Origin: Gavia stellata
Lineage: Eukaryota; Chordata; Aves; Gaviiformes; Gaviidae
Length of the DNA: 64,000 bases
NCBI RefSeq assembly: GCF_030936135.1
Contig: NC_082601.1
Coordinates: 44,736,671 to 44,800,670 of the forward strand
Direction of reading: 5' to 3'
Shown here one piece after another: positions 34,745-46,200 of this stretch. The notes under the pieces were generated by a model that was not told the DNA's origin, did no database searches, and saw nothing but the letters and a program-made list of their open reading frames with translations. A program made the translations under genes and the position numbers. Each line of letters begins with the position of its first letter. Position 1 is the stretch's first letter.

Positions 34745-35579
34745 CTTGAACAGATGAAAATAAAGCAGCTGAGACACTCAAGCGACAGGAAATGTGTCAC
34801 AAGCACGTTAAGGCCATACGGGTGTCCTGGCTGGTAGCTCTGTGAAGAAGAGGGCAGCTCTTTGCCTCTCTGGAGAAGCCTGCCACTCTTTCTCCCTTGC
34901 CACTGCTCAAGGAGAAAGGCTTTTCACAGCCAGAATCCAAGGTTCGCATGGTCAAAAGGAAACATAATAGCTGACGAGCACCGGTAATTCCTTTATCAGG
35001 CAACCCAGGGAAGGATGCGCAGACCTCTCCAAAGGAGAACTTCCAACTACAATTCCCACAGGCTGTGGCGCTCCCTGGAAAACAACTTAGAGGAGACACC
35101 TGACCATCCTTCAGACCCAGCCAGTCACTGTCTGATGGCACTGCAGCCTTACCTCAAGGCCTGTTTCGCAAGCCTATTTTAATACACCAGAGGCTGAACA
35201 GAAGTGCTGAGACATTATGAACTCTAAACCAAAGCACTTCCAAACCACCAAGGGGCCATCTGTTTGCAACGCAAACCCACTGCGTGCACAAAAACTCAGA
35301 TGATGCTCACGGTAGCCAAGAGCAGAAGATGCTCAGAGGTGACCACAGTGATCAGCACATCCAGCCCCTGCAATCACATGTTAGGGCAGCCACAGGCAGG
35401 CCAGGTCTCTGAGCACTGCTGGCCAGGAGAACTCAGGCTCCAAAGCACCAAGCAGGGGGTACTGAGGACAAAGCTATACAAATAAGCACTCAGAAAAACT
35501 CCCCATGTCCAGTGGCTTAAGCTAATCTGTCAGAGGCAGCTCCTTCAAGCCCACGTGAAGTCTCCCCAGCACTGGTTAC

Positions 35580-35719
35580 CTGTGTCACACAGGACACGTC
35601 CGTCGGCGTGAAAGGACACAGGGAACTGCTCGGTGTTGGTGATCTTCACGATGTGTGTGTGGATGTTCCTGAGAATGACATAGCCAAAGTCCAGGACATA
35701 CTCCTCGGGCAGCTCAGCT
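35580..35719 (-). CDS. HYDIN: HYDIN exon 13
   Basis: 140 bp, first A completes a Lys codon, one base (G) left over. Acceptor TTTCAG, donor GTAACC. Encodes AELPEEYVLDFGYVILRNIH, HIVKITNTEQFPVSFHADG and RVLCDT, the start of another ASH domain. Confidence 0.92.
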
Positions 35720-36518
35720 CTGAAAGGAGGAGTAAGGAGCGCCCTTAAACCACAGCCTGGCTACGTTTCCAAGTGGATGGAAGATGCAAATAAAGTGGGT
35801 ATTTCTGTATTTACTGCTGTAAAAACTCAACTCTAGCCAGTGAAACCCGAGCCTTACCACCTGGTAATAAGTCTCTGGTAAGTCACGGGGAGTGTAGGTC
35901 CAAGGCTTTTTCCGCTACCAGTGGGACCTTAACAAAAAATTCGTTTGTACTGCTCTGCAACCAGATCTGTCCCCAGAGGAGCACTGGTAAATGCAGTAAT
36001 CCACACCTACAAGATTCATGGGAAGGTCCTTTGCCAGAGTAATCCCACTCACAAAAACACCTAAACAATCTGTTTTGCAGAGCCTCTTCCTCCTGAACTG
36101 GAGCCTACGGTGCCCGTCCCTCCTCATGAAGGAGAAAAGGAAGGACAAGTTACCTAGGCAAGCCCTGCAGTCCCACCAGCACCCAAGCCACCTGATGTAG
36201 GGCTTGTCAAGGCTTTGTCAACCTGTGCCGTTCCCTGCTCTTTTTGCTTAGTGGGATCTGTTAGTTGGAACAAAGACGCCAGCTTTGAGCTGCCTCTTTC
36301 AGAGCTGGTCAGCAGGGATGCTGTCTGTGCTGTTTGGATGGGCTTGATGGTCGGCACTGGACCCCCTCAGCTCCAAGAACAGAACCCATCATCGGTGGGG
36401 AGCTGAGTCCCCAGCTATTCCCAGCTCTGCAGGCACAAGGAGCTCTCAGGAGCAGGGGTGTGCCGCCGGGTGTTACCCTCGGGGTGCCTGGACATAGGGT
36501 ACGGGAGTCCCCACTAAC

Positions 36519-36652
36519 TTGAGAAGCCTCCGATGAGCACGCTGGTCAAAGACAGTGTCCTCAGAAGGACCGGAAGCGAGAGCTTTCTGCTGCTCCAGGG
36601 CGTGTTCCTCTATCAGCATCTGCTCCATTTGCATCTGCAGCCATGTGTCGAA
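36519..36652 (-). CDS. HYDIN: HYDIN exon 12
   Basis: 134 bp, entry phase 0, two bases (AA) left over. Acceptor TCCTCAG, donor GTTAGT. Encodes WLQMQMEQMLIEEHALEQQK and HRRLLK, an alpha-helical Gln/Glu-rich segment that leads into AELPEEYVLDFG of the next exon. Confidence 0.88.
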
Positions 36653-37395
36653 CTGAGGAAAGCAAAGACAGTGGCTGGTTAGCAAAGGCCCTTCCCAAGG
36701 GAGAGGCTTGTCTATGAAAGAGGATCCCACCCTGCTTTGTTGAGAGGGGCGATGGGGTCCTCCTGTCTCGCTGCTCAGTCTCTGTGACACCTCCTGCTCT
36801 CTTAGACAGGACCTTATCTGGGGGGAAATGAACTCCAGCATCTTTGCCTGTCCGGTCACTGTTATAAAAGCTGATCTGGCCAGACAAACAGACAGACAAG
36901 CCAGGAACCTTTCAGTGCTCCAAGTATTTGCCTGCCCCCAGCCACTGCCAAAGCAGCTTGGACAAAAGTTCTCTCCAAAACGGAACCACAACAAAGCTGG
37001 TGCCTTTTGGAGACGAACACTGACAGCACGGTCCCAGGGCGCAGTCAGGCTGCTGCTATGAAGCTCTGTAAACCTGGCAGGGCTTGGCGTGTGAGTCACA
37101 AACACCCCAGCAATGACCTGCATCTCCATTCACAGAGTACCATAAATTCAATGAGCATGGTCTTCAGGATCTCTCCCTGGGGTAGTCCGGAAGCTGGTGC
37201 ATCTACAGGAGGGACAACTACCAGAGGTGGGCAGCCCCCGGGGCAACGCTGAGATGATGCGTGATCATGGCCAGATGCGGGCAGGGAGGTCCCAAGTGCC
37301 AGCAGGGTACCAGGAAGCCTGCTGCAGGGTGCAAGGGGCCCAAGTGACACGGCGGGAGGGTGGCACGTGACAAACGGGGCAGCAGCCATTCTCAC

Positions 37396-37524
37396 CACGG
37401 TGCCCGAGTCGTTCGTGGGTGGCTCCACGGCTGCAGGCTCCCCCAGAACCACTGCTTCGACCCTCTGGCTGTCGTCTTCCACCTTTGCTGTCACCTTGGA
37501 GGATCTTCTCATACTTTTTGTTTC
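37396..37524 (-). CDS. HYDIN: HYDIN exon 11, frameshifted
   Basis: 129 bp between acceptor CCTTCAG and donor GTGAGA. Entered with the one base left by exon 10, it encodes GNKKYEKILQ as expected for the family, but then the family-like acidic sequence AKVEDDSQRVEAVVLGEP continues in another frame. Only that second frame ends in phase 0, as exon 12 requires. The shift lies near 37,470-37,495 and equals one extra base (or two missing). Confidence 0.8.
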
Positions 37525-38048
37525 CTGAAGGAAGAAAACATCCACAAATAGAAGTGTGGGCGCAGCACCATGCCCACTTAAGCTGGGAAGTCCCACTCCC
37601 CCGATGCTGGCCTCTCCCAGAAACAAACTCCTCGAGCAATCTATGCAAAATGGATGCTGCTACTCCTCTCTGAATCCTGATGTTCACTCCCACCCATCTT
37701 GCGCCCCACAGAGGAGCATCTCATCCCCTGCAACGCGATGCAAAGCCAACCCTGACAAAATCCCTGCCAGCCCGCATTACAGCTTTCCCAAGCTTTTCTG
37801 TCTAGGCATCATCTTTGCAGGCCACCAACAGATATGCTGGCAAGCTCTGCAGGATGGTTCCCGGGGCAAAGCCCACATGGGCTCGTCTACTAGACACTCA
37901 GGAAGCAACCAGAGGGTTGAGTGTTGGTCTGACAGCCCTGAAACCTCCAGGCCTGGTGGAGATGGGTGGGAGCTGCCCTATGGGCATATGATATGACATG
38001 GGGGAAAAAGCCGGGGACCTACCTGGGGAGCAGACAGGCAGTGCTCAC

Positions 38049-38226
38049 CTTTGGTGTTCTTGGGCAGGTCCAAGTAGGTCCTGGGAAAGATGCCCTCTCC
38101 TTTGAGGGAGATTTCTTTCGGCTCCAGGTGACCCACTTGGACCTGGAAAGTCCTGCAAAAGACTCCCGGCACTCCTGGCAGGTAGTAGACCTTCAGCACT
38201 TGCTCCTTGCCTGGTCCAATGTAACC
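38049..38226 (-). CDS. HYDIN: HYDIN exon 10
   Basis: 178 bp, entry phase 0, one base (G) left over. Acceptor CCTGCAG, donor GTGAGC. Encodes GYIGPGKEQVLKVYYLPGVP, HLEPKEISLKGEGIFPRTYL and DLPKNTK. One frame reads through without a break. Confidence 0.93.
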
Positions 38227-39218
38227 CTGCAGGACACCAGAGAAGAGGGAGGAAATGTAAACCAAAGAGGGATTGGTGGAGGGATGGCTCAGACGATAGA
38301 CACGCTGAGAAGAGAAGGCAGGTTCTCAAAGAGAAGAAAGCATCAGACAACATCGCCTTCTAGCTCTCTTCTACCCAAAAGCTCAAGTCTCCTACACCAG
38401 GATGCACTGTGTCCTTCAGAGGGCCTGTAGGGATGCATTCTCACAGCACAGACTACCCTCAGCATGAGCACACCTCTGCTAGCAAGAGCCAGACCGAAGA
38501 AATAAAAGCTCTTTTACCAGCTGCTGTGGAAGATGAGTGAACTGCCTGCACTCTCAGCAGACCCAGCAGCTCCTCTCACAGCATGTCAGTGGTTCCCAGG
38601 CTGCTGTCGAAGGGCCTCACCCCTTATTAACGACCCCAACCAAACATCTCCTGCCTGTGCGGTTACACCGAGGGTGCACGAGCCTATCTGGACTCACAAT
38701 GACCTGCAAACATACATCTCTGGAAACGCAGGAGCAGAGACCAGGATGAGATCTCAGGAAGAAGGTGTTGCCAGGAAGGTCACCTCCTCTCCGGGCTTCC
38801 AGAAGGACTGTCCGATCCCCGGGCTGGGCTCACGCCAGCCAGGTCGAGAGCAAACTCAAGCAGATGGCAACATGGCTCGGGGTGACAGGACACAGCCGCA
38901 GCTTTCCTCGGCTCGCCCTCTGCACGCGGGGCTGGACCCTCAGCTCCCCGCTCCCCTCCACGCTGCAGGGACAAGCTCCTGAGCGGGACACATCCTGCCA
39001 CTTGGTCCCCCGAGCCCTTATCCAGCGCACCACACAGCTGCAGCGAAAGCGAGCCCTGTCAAGCTGCCAGGGCCGACAATGCTGCTTACGGCAACAACTG
39101 CGCGGGTCTGAGCAGAGCTGTGTGTTGGGAAGCTCGCAGGAAGAGGGCATCTACAACGCTCTCCTAGGCAGCCTGACAAAGGGCCAGGGTTAATCGCTTG
39201 TGCTACCTCCGTACTCAC
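38227..39218 (-). other. HYDIN intron 9-10
   Basis: About 1 kb with no recognised element. The same holds for introns at 39,357-40,236 and 40,447-40,981, and the exon 20-21 intron at 29,911-30,769. Confidence 0.55.
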
Positions 39219-39356
39219 CGTGCTGGGCACAACCAGGGGCACGCCGGGCAGAGGGCTGTTGGCAGTGGCCGCGCTGGGGCTGAGCACCGCGTAGGTGAAG
39301 CCCACCTTGCCGCTGTTCTGCAGGGTGACCTCTGCTTTGGTGACTTTGTTAAACAG
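39219..39356 (-). CDS. HYDIN: HYDIN exon 9
   Basis: 138 bp, phase 0 at both ends. Acceptor TCTTCAG, donor GTGAGT. Encodes LFNKVTKAEVTLQNSGKVGF and ends PLPGVPLVVPST, running directly into GYIGPGK of the next exon. Confidence 0.92.
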
Positions 39357-40236
39357 CTGAAGAGAGGACAGAGGAGCGGGAAGTTACAGACACAGGCCTG
39401 ATGCTGGGAATCTCCTTCCTCTTTCATTGGCTTGAAAGGAAATGAACACAGCACAGCAGCAGGGACCGCAGAGGACATATGGGCACTTGACTCTCCCGGG
39501 TTAACCCGGGGAGCCCACAGCCACAGAGTACCTCTTAGCCCGACACAGGAATAGATATTTACGGCAGCACGCAGAGGTGCAATAACAACCATGTAAAGAC
39601 CAGTAACAAAGAAACGAGGGGATACAAGCCCTCTGCCCTTTAAGGTGTCATCCAACATCTAGCTGAAACAAAGAAGGAGGCATCGAGGCATTTCAGAGGA
39701 AAAGCCACCTGCATACAAGTACTTGCAAGCAAAATACCAGCAAAAAGGGAGACAGACAGTGCAACACATGCAGGGCCAACAGCTGGAAATATCTGTGGGG
39801 TTTTTAACCAAAAAGAAGTAAAGTGGGGATTATTCTGGGACATTCTCTCCAGCTTCAGTGACAGGAAGCCCAAGTTAACTTCCTCCCTGGTTTATTTTGT
39901 TGATTAATCGAGAGCACTGAAAAAGAGCATCTCCTTGCACCTCAGGCTTTAGGAGCGGATCAGTGGATGGATGTCTCAAGGCACGTCCCTCTGGAGATCA
40001 CCGCTGGGATCCTGCCTGCCCCAGGAGGCAGCGTTAGGAACCTTGAAGAGGAGCAATTCCCAGCTTTGGGGGGGGATGGAGATGGCCATTAAAAACCACC
40101 TTGGATGCAGGACCTATCACTCAAAGGTTGTACAGCTGACAAAGTAGCTGGGAAGGGGAGAGACCCCTAGACCAAGGTCAGCAGCAACCCGCCGGTGATG
40201 GTTTTAAAGACCGCTGCCAAGAGAAGTGCGTGGTAC

Positions 40237-40446
40237 CTTCAGCCCGCAGTCGATCTCCGTGGTGTCTAGGAGGTAGTCAATGAGCGAAGCCTCCCCACTC
40301 AGCGCGATCTCATAGGTCGGGCCTCCCTCCACCTTGCACAGTGCCGTGACGCTGGCCACGATGTTTGCGTGGCCAAAGAAGGTGAATGTGACCCGCTCGC
40401 TCTCGCCCGGCTGCAGCATACCGTACAGCGGCAGGATGTCAAAAAC
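40237..40446 (-). CDS. HYDIN: HYDIN exon 8
   Basis: 210 bp, phase 0 at both ends. Acceptor CCTCCAG, donor GTACCA. Encodes VFDILPLYGMLQPGESERV, FTFFGHANIVASV and GPTYEIALSGEAS, a full ASH-type domain segment. Confidence 0.93.
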
Positions 40447-40981
40447 CTGGAGGGAGGGGAGGAGAGATCAAGATGTCAAGCATCCAAATTGATGCAGAAG
40501 AAGAGCCATGGCTTGAAGCAAAGGACAGACATGACTGGAGGGGCCTGCTCCTCAAACACAGGCAAAATCATCCTAATCTCATCCTGCATCCATGACACTT
40601 TCCACTGGAGAAACCATGGGAAAAATCTCCCATACTCACCAATTAATACATTCATTAATACACTACATCAAAGTAACTTGGGACGTCTCCTCTCTCCGAT
40701 TTGCATGCTGCTCTCTCAAGATGCTGCAGCAAAATCTACTGCAAAAATTTCCTATCGACCACTTGATTAGTAAGAGCGGGACGAATAATGCCCTCCATAG
40801 GCGCCACACAGGTAACGTCCTTGGCCAACCCTACGACATGTCCTGCACGGCCTCTCCAATGACCGGTTGCTTCAGCAGTGCTGTGCGACGTGCTGGGAGG
40901 GCTGTGACGCCACTCTGTGAGCAGCGCCGAGGGCCACCAGTGGGAGCAGGGGCTACATAAGCAAGTCAGATTCCCACTTAC

Positions 40982-41116
40982 CTCCTCCACTCCCAAGGTG
41001 AGGGGCTCTGCCTCCGTGAACGGCATCAACTCCTTGATCTTCACCCGGCTCTGAGTCTCCGCAGCACCCTCCATCTCTGCAGCACCTTCCAGCTCCGCAG
41101 CAGTGGATGACAGCAA
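40982..41116 (-). CDS. HYDIN: HYDIN exon 7
   Basis: 135 bp, phase 0 at both ends. Acceptor TTTCCAG, donor GTAAGT. Encodes a Glu/Ala-rich linker, with two near-identical LEGAAEM/MEGAAET words, and then RVKIKELMPFTEAEPLTLGV. Confidence 0.85.
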
Positions 41117-43065
41117 CTGGAAAACAAGCACCATGAGCTGCAGAAAGCAGCTGCCTGGTCTGGGTGAGACCACTCTGCTGCAGGCTCCACCACCTCACCA
41201 AGCCAGGAGCAGCTGAGATGGGACCTGGGCACAAATCAAGCACGGGTATGTCCATCGCGTCAGTTGAGCGTGGGTCCGAGCCCACCCACAGATGAGACAC
41301 GGGCTCCATCTGCACTTCCTACACGCAAGCTTGCACGAGGAAGCTGCGTGCGCCCAGCACTGAGTCCTGGCAGAGACCTCAAGGGTACTTTGCACCCTCG
41401 TGCCAGCCTGGCTTTGCTCACTCCTGCCCGAGGAACACACCGAGAACCCCATGCCTTGACAGGTTAGGTTTTCTGTGACAAAAAGAGGAACACAACTGCA
41501 AGTGAGACGCATTAAAAACAGGAAAATGAGGACTTAGAAAGTGCTCAGCACAACTATCCCGTTTCAGATGGTGCTTAGGTTTCATCTCATGCACTCATCG
41601 GTGCTGGAGAGCTGAGGATCTCTGCTCGGTCATTCTTCTCCAACAGCACCTTCCTGAAGAAGGCAGCTGAGATGTTTTTCTGTCTTGCAGCAGCCAAGAG
41701 CTGGTATTGAACCTCAAAGGCACCATGTCTCAAGAGGAAACTCATCCCTGGACTTCTGACCGCTATTTATAAAAGAGGGCTTTGCGACTGCTCTTGACAT
41801 TTAAGAACACCCCCTTGTTCACTAATGTGAAGAAGTGCTTTGTGCTGTGGCCGTGACTTCAGCAGAATCTGCAAGAATATTTACAGGACATCCTTAGACC
41901 TAATCAGAGGCTCTATCTCCCCAGTAGATAAAGCACTGGGGAGGGAAGAGTTTTCTCTCGTCTCGATGCTCTTTCTGTTGTCTCTACGTTTTCAAGCTTA
42001 GCAAAGCTTTGTCAAGTGTATATTCCCAAAGATGCTAACCCACATCTTTCCTAGGCCTGTGGTCTCCCACCTCCCCAGGGAGGTTATATGGCGATTGCCT
42101 TGATAGAGTGACACAAGCAGAAGACCAAACTGCAATCTAGAAGCATCCTTTGAATTCAGAAGAATCCTTTGAAGCAATTTTGGATCCTACTTAGCCACGT
42201 CCACTTGTATTTCCCTGGTTTACTTCCCATGCATACATGTCAACAGAGCACAAAATAAAGATCTTTTCATGCTTCTATCCAAAAAACATTCAGCCACACT
42301 ATTCTTTACGTCTACAGCGTATAATTTCTCCTGATTCAGAAAAAATGTGCAGAGTTACAACATTAAAACTGCTGATATTTGGATGTAAGCATGTGCAGGT
42401 CCCCTCCTTGAACTTAATGTCAACGCTGGCACTTTCAGAGCCTCTCGGGCTCTCTTACATCCTTTTCCACGGCCCTAGGAGCAGCCTCTGTCCCACACGA
42501 TGCACAACAACATGCCAGCTCCCACTAGTACCAAGGTCAAGCTCCAAAGCAGCAAGCTTCACCAGGAAGGTCAGCACATCAAAGGCAACTTTGTCTGCAA
42601 AGCCTTCTTTTATAAAAAGTCATCTCTGCGGCCATCACTGCAACACGGGCTCTTGGGGGAAGGCAGAAGCGTGAAAGTGGGTGGCTCCAGCTGGGCTTGA
42701 GAAGGTGCTACATGCAGATCAGTACTTGGCACAGCTTGAGACAGAAAGGAAACTGAAAGCCCTCACATCATGATGCAGATACAAGCCTCCTTTGATGTTG
42801 TAAACAAAAAAACCCAAAACCAAACAAAAAACAAAAAAATCCCAAACCCAACATAAGTCAGGAGAATCTGAGTGGCCTTCTCCAAGCAAAACTGTCCTAT
42901 TTCTCCCTCCCCAGAAGCCCCGCGTCCAGCCGCTGGCCCTGCTGCCCAGCCCGCTCTCAGGGCATGTGGCAGCAGGGCAGCAAAAAGGGAGGTTGGCACG
43001 AGCACGGCTTTTCAGTGGAAAGCTGGGGGAGGCAACACAGATGGTAGGCAGAGAAGAAAATCTAC
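41117..43065 (-). other. HYDIN intron 6-7
   Basis: About 1.9 kb. It holds an A/C-rich low-complexity patch at about 42,798-42,855 and nothing else recognisable. Confidence 0.55.
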
Positions 43066-43258
43066 CTTTGCTTCCAGGGAGTCATCTCCAACTGCTGGCT
43101 CTTGGGCAGGATCCCCCACTGCTGCCAGGGCTTCGGCTGGCTCCTCCGCACCCCCGTCCCTGGAGCTGCTCTCTGCAGATGCTGAGCGCGCCGACCGGCC
43201 TCCCTCCTTCTTAGGTGGTTGGGCTTTGATGAAAAATTTAGGTGCTGGAGGGCTGAAC
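43066..43258 (-). CDS. HYDIN: HYDIN exon 6
   Basis: 193 bp. Its first G completes an Arg codon with the AG of exon 5; it ends in phase 0. Acceptor TTCCAG, donor GTAGAT. Encodes FSPPAPKFFIKAQPPKKEGG and then a low-complexity Ser/Glu/Ala linker. The preceding intron, 7.8 kb, is the longest wholly inside the window. Confidence 0.88.
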
Positions 43259-46200
43259 CTGGAAAAGAACGTAACTTTGGTCACAGACCTGCAGTGGGAG
43301 GAAGGGGAGCCTGCACCAGCGGCCCCTTGGCAGGATGCGGCCCCTGGCTGGGCACTGGTGGTGTGAGCTCAGTGATGGGTCTGACCCAGCAGCTCCGAAA
43401 CCAGGATGGAGCAGGACAATGCTTGGGGCTGCCCAGGGACGATGCTGGTATAGTGGCTGTGCAGGCAGCTGGCAACTGGCTGCAAGGAGAAATGGAAGAG
43501 GACAGAGGGGAATGGCTTGTAGGGAGGTGAAAAGTGCAGCAGAAAAGGAGAAGAGACACAAACTGTGCAAAAAGGTGAGGCTGAGATGCAAAGGGGCAGA
43601 TCTGGACCGCGATGAGCCAGTACAGACCCACCGGTGCCCTCCTGAAAGCACCCACCACCACGGACCATGTCTTCCTCACCCAGAGGGCCAAAGCAAGAAA
43701 TTTTGCAGCTCTACTACACCTTTATCCTGAATATTTCCCCTGATAATTACCCGCAGCCACAGGTCACTACGAGCAAGCAGCGATGCTGGTGGCTTTCTCA
43801 AAGCACCATCAGGCAGGAGCAGGGGTGGAGCCCGCAGCCTGCTGTGCCCGGACCGGACAGAGCCCAGCACCGCTCGGGGCACCCACGGAGCCCAGCGTGG
43901 GACACCCTCGCACGCGCACAGCAACACGGAAAGACACGTCAAACAATTCCAAGCAGGGGCTCGCAATTAAGCAGCCCATTGATCCCTGATGAGTGCCAAA
44001 GCAGCAGCGATTAGTACTTTGGGGAAGGAAGCTCTGGCCATTTTTAATCAATATACAACAAACGTCGATGACATCATTCAGCTCCCTGCTGTGCCGCAGG
44101 TATTCCCCGATCCCAGAACAATGGCTCCAACAGCACCTCGCGCTAAAAGGGCAGCAGCTCTGCTGAAAGAAGGTTGGAACCGATGTGGCATTTACCGATG
44201 GCGTGGTTACCTCCCCAGCAGTTTCTAAAAGCAAACTGGTTGAGGACCAATTTGGCAAATGATTCAGCAAAGCAGTTCAACGGCTCGTTTTACAAACAGA
44301 GCTGAGTTTATGGTTTGACCAACATCTCTCAGGAAAAAGTACATGGTATAACTTTTTCAAATGTTCCCAGGTGACTCAGATTATGTTCCCTGTTTCAAAT
44401 CGCACAGTAACTCTGCTCCTATTTCTAATGCCACGCACTCGAACCATGCCTGCCTGTCACTGTGCCTATTTGCAAGTGTTCCCCATAGGCAAACAAGGCA
44501 GATTTTTTTACAGCAGCCTGGGTGCTTCATTCCCAGCTGGGAATTTGGTGCCTTTAATGACACGCTCCCAAATGAATATTTCTCTTTAGCTTTGTAGCTT
44601 GTTATTTAAGGCTGGTTTTCTTTTCTGCATTAGAGGCTCTGCTCTTCACAACCCCCAGGAGGTCTCACCTGACTTGGCCTTCCTGCAACCACATGCAAGA
44701 ACAAGGCTTGGCCCAGGCGACCTTCCCCAAGCAGGGACCGATGAGCAGCGGTGCTATCACCCCTCCCCAGCCCTCCCTCTGCCTCCTGCTGGGACCCCAT
44801 GGGGGACCCCAAAGACGACCGCGGCACTGTCTGCGTGGAAGAACAAACCAGGACTGGAGGGGACGAAGGCGTTCGCTTGCCCCTGCAGAGCGTCGCCCAT
44901 CTCCAGGCCCATCTGCACAACCTTCACTCCTCTCATCCGAGGCACCTTAATATGTGTTGGGGTGCACCAATGGGCGACCAAACTGCTCAACACCTCCAGC
45001 AGCCACGATCTTGGGCATCTACATAAGGATGAAATAAATTCAGCTCAGCTGCAACAGCAGTGCCTCTGGGCAGCCTGCAGCTGAACACTACTTCTCCTGG
45101 GTGGTAAGGGAGATGCCTGCAGCATGGGAGTACAAATATCCAGGGCCAGGAGCACCTTGAAGCCCTCCAGCTACGCACCAGGCCGCGCACCAGTTCGGCG
45201 CATGAGCCTGGCCATCATCACAGTGGCTGTCCCAAAACTGCTACCTGTGATCCACCCTAGCAAGGAAATGAAACTGCGGCTCTTAGAGCGCTTCTGATGA
45301 ATACTGCGGGTTAATAACAACTCCTGAGAGTTGTTAGTAACAACTCCAGCTCCTTTGCAGAGCCCCATGAAATCTCCCTGTGAGCTGAAGTCCTCCCCAA
45401 GCTGCTCTGCTGTACAGAGCTGAAGGATTCCCCTCTCTTTGCCCCTGCCTGCCTCCCTCTCCAAGTCAGGAGATGTAGATTTATGGTGATACCTCCTCAA
45501 CATCCCAAAGTCCTCACCCGAGCTGTTTGAACACAGGGGCCATACTCTCTTAACACAATTGCTACTTGGTTTTTGAGTGGGCAAAGACAATCCACCTGCT
45601 TCTGCGAGCAGCACGGCAATCTGTCAGAGTTCAAGGATCGTCCGGGCAATGTTCTTAGGCATATGGTTTAGTTTTAGGTAGTCCTGCGAGGAGGAGTTGG
45701 ACTCAATGGTCCTTACAGGTCCCTTCCAACTTGAGTTATTCTATGATTCTGTGAATCAATGCTCCTGTGCAGCTACGAGGGCAGAAGGAATGGCAGTTCT
45801 TCACACTGTGGCTATTTTCAGGGATAAAGAGATGGGCCAGCTGGATGAGAGATTATTTTTTTTTTTTCACAGGGACCTTTAACAGAGTCTATCGCAGCAC
45901 AGAGTGGCTCCTCACCTACAGCACATGGAGCTGGTGGCTGTGGCCAAAGAAATCATTGGCAAAGAAACCACTGAGGACCAAAACACTGGCTTTGGCCACC
46001 TGACTTTGAGAGGAACAGCACGCATTGCTTCTACTCCACGCTGGGACAACCTCCTGCCTCCTCAGTGATACAACAGGAAAACAGAGCACTGGCACATGCC
46101 AGACAGATCCCGCCCTTTCTGAAAAAGAAATGTGTGATGATGTCTTGGGAAACGATCTCCCTGACTGGTACTCTCCTCATCTGCCTTAAAAAAATAAATT

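Noticed and set aside
43809..44270. 153-codon minus frame within the long HYDIN intron
   Set aside because: Not HYDIN-like, not in splice phase with exon 5 or exon 6, and no other homology seen.
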